DNA of 64,000 nt from Peiella sedimenti. GTDB taxonomy: Bacteria > Pseudomonadota > Alphaproteobacteria > Caulobacterales > Caulobacteraceae. Both the position numbers and the translations under genes were made by a program. The stretch covers positions 372,001 through 436,000 of the forward strand of contig NZ_JAUKTR010000001.1 in assembly GCF_030504955.1 (NCBI RefSeq), given 5' to 3'. Of this stretch, positions 59,194 to 64,000 are shown piece after piece (position 1 is the first letter of the stretch; every line of letters begins with the position of its first letter). The notes under the pieces were generated by a model. The model was not told the origin of the DNA and did not search any database. It worked only from the letters and a program-made list of their open reading frames with translations.

Positions 59194-60669
59194 GTGCAGA
59201 CGGCCCTGAAGACCTGCTGGCGTGTTGAGACGGCGGACCGCGTCGCCTTCCTGATGGAGAACGCCCACTATTTTGAAGTGCTGGCCCAGGCGCTGCGCAA
59301 TGCGCGCAAGTCGGTGCTGTGGGTGGGATGGCAGTTCGATCCCCGCACCCGGCTGGAGCCGTTCGACCAGCGGCACAGCCGCTCGGACGAGGTGGGCATG
59401 ATGCTGCGCCGGCTGAGCCATGCGCGGCCCGACCTCGACATTCGCATGCTCATCTGGAAGTCGCCGCTGCTCATCGCGGCGTCGCAGGGCTTCTTTCCGC
59501 ACAAGGCCCAGCGATGGTTCAGGCGCTGGAACGGCGAGTTCCAGCTGGATCGGCCCAGGCCCTTCGGCGCCTGCCACCACCAGAAGGTCATCGTCATCGA
59601 CGACAGCATCGCCTTCTGCGGCGGCGGCGATGTGGGCGTGGATCGCTGGGACACGGCCGCTCACCGTGACGACGACCCGCGGCGAGCCATGCCCAGCGGC
59701 CTTCTGTCCAAGCCGCGCCATGAGGTGATGAGCCTGGTTTCGGGGCCGGCCGCGCGAGCGCTGGGCGACCTGATCCGCGACCGCTGGGAAGGCGCGACGG
59801 GCGAGCGGCCGGCGACCGTCGAGGTCGCGGATGATCCCTGGCCCGAAAGCGTCACGCCCGATCTTTATGACTGTCCGATGGGGATCGTCCGCACCGAGCC
59901 CGCCTGGAAGGGCCGCGCCGGCGTGCGCGAAAGCGAAGCCCTTCATCTGGAGGCGATCGCACGGGCCAGGAAGCTGATCTACCTGGAGAACCAGTACTTC
60001 ACCTCGCCTCTGATCGGCGCGGCCCTGGCCAATCGGCTCGATGAGCCAGACGGGCCCGAGATCGTGGTCATCTCCACCGGCAAGAGCCCCAGCTGGTTCG
60101 ATCAGGCCACTATGGACGGTGCGCGAAGGGTCATGCTTGAGCGCCTGCGCGCGGCGGACCGCTACGGTCGTTTCAGCGCCTGGCGGCCGCTGACCCCGGG
60201 ACGCAAGAACATCATCGTCCACTCCAAGGTGACGGTGATCGACGACCGCATGATCCGTGTCGGCTCGACCAATCTGAACAACCGCTCCTTCGGTTTCGAC
60301 ACCGAGTGCGACGTGGCCTTCGTGCCCGAGGGGGAGGGGCCGAACCCGACGATCACCGCCTTCCGCCGTCGCCTGATCGGTCACTTCCTGGGGGTCGAGC
60401 AGGCCTATTACGACGACGTGGAGGCGGTAACGCCCAGTATCCGTGAGGCCATCGAGGCGCTGAACACCGGCCGCCTGGTCGACCTGGACGCACGGGCGCC
60501 GCTGGACCGCGACTATCTTCTGGCCGAGTGGGGCATCGGCGATCCGGCGACGGCGTTCGACTCGTGGCGGCCCTGGCGGCGAAGGCGGCTGTCCGAGATC
60601 TTCAAGCGCGAGATCGCCGAGGCTCAGGCCGCGCCCGTGATCTCGAAGTCCACAACCAGCGGCAGGTGA
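59194..60669 (+). CDS. Phospholipase D / cardiolipin synthase-like protein
   Basis: A 491-residue PLD-superfamily enzyme with both HKD motifs: HHQKVIVIDDSIAFCGGGDVG and HSKVTVIDDRMIRVGSTNLN. It may hydrolyse phosphatidyl bonds or make cardiolipin by phosphatidyl transfer. It has no clear N-terminal membrane helices, unlike ClsA, so it is closer to soluble PLD/ClsB-type proteins. The start is GTG with AGGAG upstream. The 3' end overlaps the opposite EEP gene by 46 bp. Confidence 0.88.
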   Translation: MQTALKTCWRVETADRVAFLMENAHYFEVLAQALRNARKSVLWVGWQFDPRTRLEPFDQRHSRSDEVGMMLRRLSHARPDLDIRMLIWKSPLLIAASQGFFPHKAQRWFRRWNGEFQLDRPRPFGACHHQKVIVIDDSIAFCGGGDVGVDRWDTAAHRDDDPRRAMPSGLLSKPRHEVMSLVSGPAARALGDLIRDRWEGATGERPATVEVADDPWPESVTPDLYDCPMGIVRTEPAWKGRAGVRESEALHLEAIARARKLIYLENQYFTSPLIGAALANRLDEPDGPEIVVISTGKSPSWFDQATMDGARRVMLERLRAADRYGRFSAWRPLTPGRKNIIVHSKVTVIDDRMIRVGSTNLNNRSFGFDTECDVAFVPEGEGPNPTITAFRRRLIGHFLGVEQAYYDDVEAVTPSIREAIEALNTGRLVDLDARAPLDRDYLLAEWGIGDPATAFDSWRPWRRRRLSEIFKREIAEAQAAPVISKSTTSGR

Positions 60670-61370
60670 TCCGAGGCCATCCGCGCCAGGGGCGAGAACG
60701 GCGCGAAGACCTGGGTCACGCGGATGTCCGGCGTGTGAAAGCAGTGGTCGATGCGGATGGCGGGAAAGGCAGAGGGGAAGGTCTTGACGGTGCGGCCGTT
60801 CAACCCGCCGTGCGGACGCTGGGCGTCGATCAGTTCGCGCCGGATGCGCTGGTAGGGGCGCGTCATGGAGGTGGCGTTGAAGTCCCCGACAAGGAGGGTC
60901 GGCCCCCTGCAGTCCGGATGGCCCAGCCACTCGCGCCCGCACAGGGCGGCGGCCTGGAGCCTCTGTTCGCGCGGCACGAGGCCGAAGTGGGTGTTCAGGA
61001 CCTGCACCTCGACCCCGTCGAAGTCGATGGCGGCCCAAAGGGCTCCGCGCGGCTCGATGCCGGGTAGGCCGTCGATGGTCGGCAGGGCCGCGGCGCGCAT
61101 CAGCCGCTCGGGCCGCCAGGTCAGAATGGCGTCGCCGTAGAGCTCCTGCTCCACGCGCATGGCGGGGTGGAAGTGGTGCGCCATCCCCAGCAGCCGGGCG
61201 ATGTCGCCCGCCTGATCGGCGTGCTCGGTGCGGGCGCGGCCCACGTCCAGTTCCTGCAGGCAGACCACATCGGCGTCCAGATCGCCCAGGACGGCGGCGA
61301 TCCGCTCCACGTCCAGGCGGCGGTCCTGGCCCACGCAGCGATGCACGTTGTAGGTGACGATCCGAGGCAT
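60624..61370 (-). CDS. Endonuclease/exonuclease/phosphatase (EEP) family protein
   Basis: A 248-residue EEP-fold metal-dependent phosphodiesterase. The motifs are TYNVHRCVGQD, VCLQELDVGR (metal Glu), VGDFNATS (Asp-Asn), and SDHLPLVVDFE (Asp-His pair). Proteins of this group next to a PLD gene often act on phospholipid- or sphingolipid-type phosphodiesters; DNA cleavage is an alternative. It is encoded tail-to-tail with the PLD gene, with 46 bp of shared coding sequence. Confidence 0.85.
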   Translation of the reverse strand: MPRIVTYNVHRCVGQDRRLDVERIAAVLGDLDADVVCLQELDVGRARTEHADQAGDIARLLGMAHHFHPAMRVEQELYGDAILTWRPERLMRAAALPTIDGLPGIEPRGALWAAIDFDGVEVQVLNTHFGLVPREQRLQAAALCGREWLGHPDCRGPTLLVGDFNATSMTRPYQRIRRELIDAQRPHGGLNGRTVKTFPSAFPAIRIDHCFHTPDIRVTQVFAPFSPLARMASDHLPLVVDFEITGAA

Positions 61371-61388
61371 CGGTCTCAGCCTAACGCG

Positions 61389-61436
61389 TGAGGGCGCGGA
61401 ATCGAACCCACGGGACCTCCGCGGAGTCTGAGCGCC
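61389..61436 (-). pseudogene. Possible decayed tRNA 3' half
   Basis: On the minus strand a TTCGATT T-loop (61406-61400) sits between GTGGG and CCGCG, with AGGTCCCGTGGG before it, as in tRNA variable and T regions. The T-stem no longer pairs at three positions and no 5' half or CCA is present, so it can only be a relic, perhaps of a Leu-type tRNA. A chance match is possible. Confidence 0.25.
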
Positions 61437-61440
61437 AGCC

Positions 61441-62343
61441 TCAGGCGCCCAGGATCCAGCCTTCCTCGTCCTCGACCTGACGGATCAGAGCGGGGGCGGC
61501 CTCCTTCGGCGGAGCGAACAGGGCCGACAGTTCGCCCTTCTCATCCAGGCGTGCGAAATGCTCGGCCGAACCGCGCACCTGGGCGGCGTCCCTGGGCTCC
61601 CCGGCCTCGGCCTTGAAGGGGTAGAGGGTCGGCCAGATCTCGACCGCCAGCACCGACAGCGGGGCCACGTCTTCAGGGCCGAGGGTCCGCCAGCCCGTCC
61701 CGAAGGGCCAGACGGCGGTGGTCTCGCCCATCTCTTCCATGAGGGCGCCCACCACGGGAATGCCTAGGATGGTCTGACCCCCCACGGCGCCGGCGCCCAT
61801 CAGCTGCCAGACACTGGCGGGGCGACGCTTGCCTGAGATGGCGGCGGTTTCGGTGGCGCGGAATTCGGGGACGTCGCCATAGCCGCCCGCTGGCTTGGTG
61901 GCGGTCAGCCAGCGCTGGGCGTAGCGCGGCGGGGCGCCCCAGAACGGTCTGCCCTCGTCCGTCATCAGCCGGTTCATCTTGGCGGCGACGGCGAAGCGGT
62001 TGTTGGTGTTGTCGGGCTTGTCGACCACGTTTTTGGCCAGGAACGACCAGGTGGCGGACCAGGGCGCGCCGGTGAGGCCCAGGCGCTGAGCCGTGCCTGC
62101 CGGATAGCCGAGGGCGAAGTCGAAGCCGAGCAGGATGCGGTCGCCCCGCCGGCGCAGGTCGGCGATGATCTTGCGCAACAGCGCGGCCGCCTCGGCGCGC
62201 GTGGCCGGGTTGTGGACCTCGCTGCGCAGATGGAAGCGCGCGTCGCGCTTGGCCACGCCGATCCAGACCGACTGCTCGCCGGTCTTCTTGGCCTCGGAGG
62301 CGGACCAATCAACGGTGACGTAGGCGTCGAACAGGCGCGCCAT
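61441..62343 (-). CDS. Conserved protein of unknown function
   Basis: A 300-residue protein. The N-terminus ARLFDAYVTVDWSASEAKKTGEQSVWIGVAK and later GDRILLGFDFALGYPAG hint at an RNase H-like fold (two Asp on neighbouring strands), similar to DUF429-type proteins. I cannot place it firmly. Other conserved-looking parts are PFWGAPPRYAQRWLTATKP and VWQLMGAGAVGGQTILGIP. No signal peptide or membrane helix. Upstream lies a 95-bp gap to the next minus-strand gene. Confidence 0.6.
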   Translation of the reverse strand: MARLFDAYVTVDWSASEAKKTGEQSVWIGVAKRDARFHLRSEVHNPATRAEAAALLRKIIADLRRRGDRILLGFDFALGYPAGTAQRLGLTGAPWSATWSFLAKNVVDKPDNTNNRFAVAAKMNRLMTDEGRPFWGAPPRYAQRWLTATKPAGGYGDVPEFRATETAAISGKRRPASVWQLMGAGAVGGQTILGIPVVGALMEEMGETTAVWPFGTGWRTLGPEDVAPLSVLAVEIWPTLYPFKAEAGEPRDAAQVRGSAEHFARLDEKGELSALFAPPKEAAPALIRQVEDEEGWILGA

Positions 62344-62438
62344 GCTTCGGCCTCCAGAGACCTCGACCTAAAGTGGACTGGCCGCCTTCCTAGAGGCTTT
62401 CTCATGCGCCGCAAGGGCGCGGCCGGACGCCCGGCGCA

Positions 62439-63020
62439 TCAACCGTCGTTGCGGTCGTCCAGTTCCTCGTCATCCGAACGCGGCGATGCCCCCACATCGG
62501 TGCGCGGCCGGCGGATGATGGCCTCCACGTGGGACAGCCAGCGGCGGCCCAGCCGCACCGCCTCGGCGGGCGAAGCGACGACCGGCCGGATCAGCGGACT
62601 CCACAGGTCCTGCTCGAACTCGGGCTGTCTCACATCGTCGAAGAGGAGGCGCAGAGACACCCGTTCGGCCTCGGCGCCTACATCATCGAGTTCGCGCCGC
62701 GCCTCGCCCCGCCGGACGCGCGCCGAGACGTGGCCATCGACGATCAGCTCGGCGCCTTCCAGTTCGTCAAAGGTGAAGACCAGGCCGCTGCGGCCGCCGT
62801 TCCAGAGCACGGCGATGCTCTCGCTGTCGAAGTCGAGGCCGGCGGCCTGGCCCATGCCGGGCGAGAGGGCCTCGGCCTCCGGCAGGCCGCCCAGGATGTG
62901 ACGCAACGCCCGGCGCAGGCGGCGCTCCTCCTCCATCCACCAGGAGAAGAACGAGGCGGCGAAGGTCAGGGCCGCCGCCAGGAGCGCGATCAGCAGAAGG
63001 ACGCGGACCGCTTCGGCCAT
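62439..63020 (-). CDS. Membrane-anchored protein of unknown function
   Basis: A 193-residue protein from ATG 63020, one base after the xth stop. An N-terminal transmembrane helix (about 7-26, VLLLIALLAAALTFAASFF) is followed by a basic segment EEERRLRRALRHIL and a beta-rich domain (LDFDSESIAVLWNGGRSGLVFTFDELEGAELIVDG). The tail is acidic (SDDEELDDRND). No family recognised. It is almost certainly translationally coupled to xth. Confidence 0.65.
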   Translation of the reverse strand: MAEAVRVLLLIALLAAALTFAASFFSWWMEEERRLRRALRHILGGLPEAEALSPGMGQAAGLDFDSESIAVLWNGGRSGLVFTFDELEGAELIVDGHVSARVRRGEARRELDDVGAEAERVSLRLLFDDVRQPEFEQDLWSPLIRPVVASPAEAVRLGRRWLSHVEAIIRRPRTDVGASPRSDDEELDDRNDG

Positions 63021-63021
63021 G

Positions 63022-63801
63022 TCAGTCGGCCAGCTCCACCACGACCGGCACGTGGTCGGACGGGCGGTCCATGTCGCGCGCCTCACGGTGGGTGTCGAAC
63101 CCGACGAAACGGTCCGCGGCCTGGGGCGAGAGCAGGGCGAAGTCGATGCGGATGCCGTGGTCCCGCTGCCAGGCGCCGGCGGTGTAGTCCCAGAAGGTCC
63201 ACTGGCCAGGCGGCGAGCCCGCCAGGGCGTGGGCGTCGTAAAGCCCGATGTTCAGCAGGGACCGAAACGCCGCCTGGCTCTCGGGCCGGAAGAGGGCGTC
63301 GCCGACCCACCGGTCCGGGTTGCGCGCGTCGTCAGGCGTCGGGATGACGTTCAGGTCGCCCGCCAGCAGCAGGCTTTCTTCCAGCTTCAGCAGCCCCTGG
63401 GCGTGGGCGCGCAGGCGCTCGAACCAGTCCAGCTTGTAGGCGAACTTGGGGCTGTCGACGGGGTTGCCGTTGGGCAGGTAGATGGCCCCCACACGAACGG
63501 GGCGGGGCGCCTCGACCACCGCCTCTATGTAGCGGGCCTGCTGGTCATCCTCGGGGCCCGGAAAGCTGCGCCGCAGGTCTGAAAGCGGATGCTTCGAAAG
63601 GATGGCGACGCCGTTGTAGGTCTTCTGGCCGAAGGTCTCGATGTTGTAGCCCATGGCCTCGAAGGGCTCGCGCGGGAACTTCTCGTCCACGCACTTGAGC
63701 TCCTGCAGGCAGGCCACGTCGGGCTGGTGCGCCTGGAACCAGGCCGTGGCCGTCTCCAGCCGGGCGTTGATCGAGTTCACGTTCCAGGTGGCGATGCGCA
63801 T
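63022..63801 (-). CDS. xth: Exodeoxyribonuclease III
   Basis: A 259-residue AP endonuclease/3'-5' exonuclease. ATG 63801 starts MRIATWNVNSINAR, the standard beginning; an in-frame TTG two codons earlier was rejected. The metal and catalytic motifs are LQELKCVDEKFP, GDLNVIPTPDD, WTFWDYTAGAW, IDFALLS and SDHVPVVVEL. It cuts at abasic sites in base excision repair. Complete and of normal length. Confidence 0.95.
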   Translation of the reverse strand: MRIATWNVNSINARLETATAWFQAHQPDVACLQELKCVDEKFPREPFEAMGYNIETFGQKTYNGVAILSKHPLSDLRRSFPGPEDDQQARYIEAVVEAPRPVRVGAIYLPNGNPVDSPKFAYKLDWFERLRAHAQGLLKLEESLLLAGDLNVIPTPDDARNPDRWVGDALFRPESQAAFRSLLNIGLYDAHALAGSPPGQWTFWDYTAGAWQRDHGIRIDFALLSPQAADRFVGFDTHREARDMDRPSDHVPVVVELAD

Positions 63802-63832
63802 GGCCAAGGCTTAGGCCGCGTCGTCCCTGGCC

Positions 63833-64000
63833 TCAATAGCGCGCGCGCAGGATGAACTCGCCGACGGCCTCGGCCAGCCCGGGCGCCAGCGGCAGGTCTG
63901 GATTCGAATAGGTGGCCAGGTTGGCGGTCCGCTCGGCGGGCGCGACCTTGAGCACGTGGTTCACGCCCTCGAACAGGCGAAGTTCGATCCCTTCGCGAGC
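63833..64000 (-). CDS. Alpha/beta hydrolase, C-terminal part (cut by window)
   Basis: The last 55 codons of a minus-strand gene, running off the end of the window. The readable part contains FEGVNHVLKVAPAERTANLATYSNPDLPLAPGLAEAVGEFILRARY and stops with TGA. The GVNHVLK segment with its His looks like the catalytic His region of an alpha/beta hydrolase (serine aminopeptidase/lipase type). The rest of the gene is outside the window, so the substrate is unknown. Confidence 0.6.
   Translation of the reverse strand, partial: AREGIELRLFEGVNHVLKVAPAERTANLATYSNPDLPLAPGLAEAVGEFILRARY

Noticed and set aside
59056-61038. 660-codon minus-strand frame opposite the PLD gene
   Set aside because: It is opposite a gene with both HKD motifs and partly out of frame with the EEP gene; the translation has no recognisable motif.

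Overview
The window is high-GC, tightly packed alphaproteobacterial chromosome, most likely from the Caulobacteraceae (a Brevundimonas- or Caulobacter-like organism). The evidence is a flagellar cluster in the order fliF-fliG-flbE-fliN-flbD-flhA with the Caulobacter-type regulator FlbD, a CtrA-like box (TTAA-N7-TTTA) ahead of fliF, a TipN-like polarity protein, and an alphaproteobacterial SOS box (GTTC-N7-GTTC) at uvrB. There is no rRNA operon, intact tRNA, CRISPR array, transposase or integrase. TTG starts are used by several genes (fliF, the CHASE3 kinase, a nitroreductase, ispB, mreC).

Layout. 1-0.9 kb: the 3' end of an amino-acid dehydrogenase and a VOC protein. 0.9-9.0 kb: the flagellar operon, with a class A beta-lactamase lipoprotein inserted between flbD and flhA. 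9.1-12.0 kb: a three-gene phosphorelay cassette. 12.0-15.1 kb: trmJ, rpsD with an intrinsic terminator, a dispersed repeat, a Tat-exported Asp-box protein and a tiny lipoprotein. 15.1-18.0 kb, minus strand: bolA, an aldo/keto-reductase-like gene that lacks catalytic residues, grxD, a thioesterase, and a separate lipoprotein. 18.1-20.4 kb: uvrB.

20.3-23.5 kb is the one clearly accessory region. The 3' end of uvrB is repeated about 520 bp downstream around a small secreted-protein gene. The second copy borders a GC-poor two-gene module: a RecF/OLD-like AAA ATPase and an overlapping small VEGQTE (TOPRIM-like/DUF4276-type) protein. An inverted repeat lies just upstream, and palindromic intergenic repeats follow. 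By its organisation this is a candidate two-gene defence system of the PARIS/AbiL type, and it is the best candidate here for something undescribed.

23.5-47 kb is a mosaic of housekeeping genes: mscS, ogt, pepP, prmA, a histone-H1-like protein, paiB, cysE, ligA, an ilvC-like gene, an amidohydrolase, trmN6, ispB, a WecA/MraY-type transferase and aspC. Six convergent pairs here share a 4-nt YTAG stop overlap. 47.3-53.2 kb is the elongasome operon mreB-mreC-mreD-mrdA-rodA. 53.2-64 kb holds a DUF6173-like gene, pip, DUF423, an MFS permease, a tipN-like gene, a phospholipase D / EEP-phosphatase pair, conserved unknowns, xth and the C-terminal end of a hydrolase.

Many adjacent genes overlap by 1-8 nt (fliF/fliG, flbE/fliN, bla/flhA, the kinase cassette, mreC/mreD/mrdA/rodA), which suggests translational coupling. 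All functional calls come from reading motifs and family resemblance; no database search was run.
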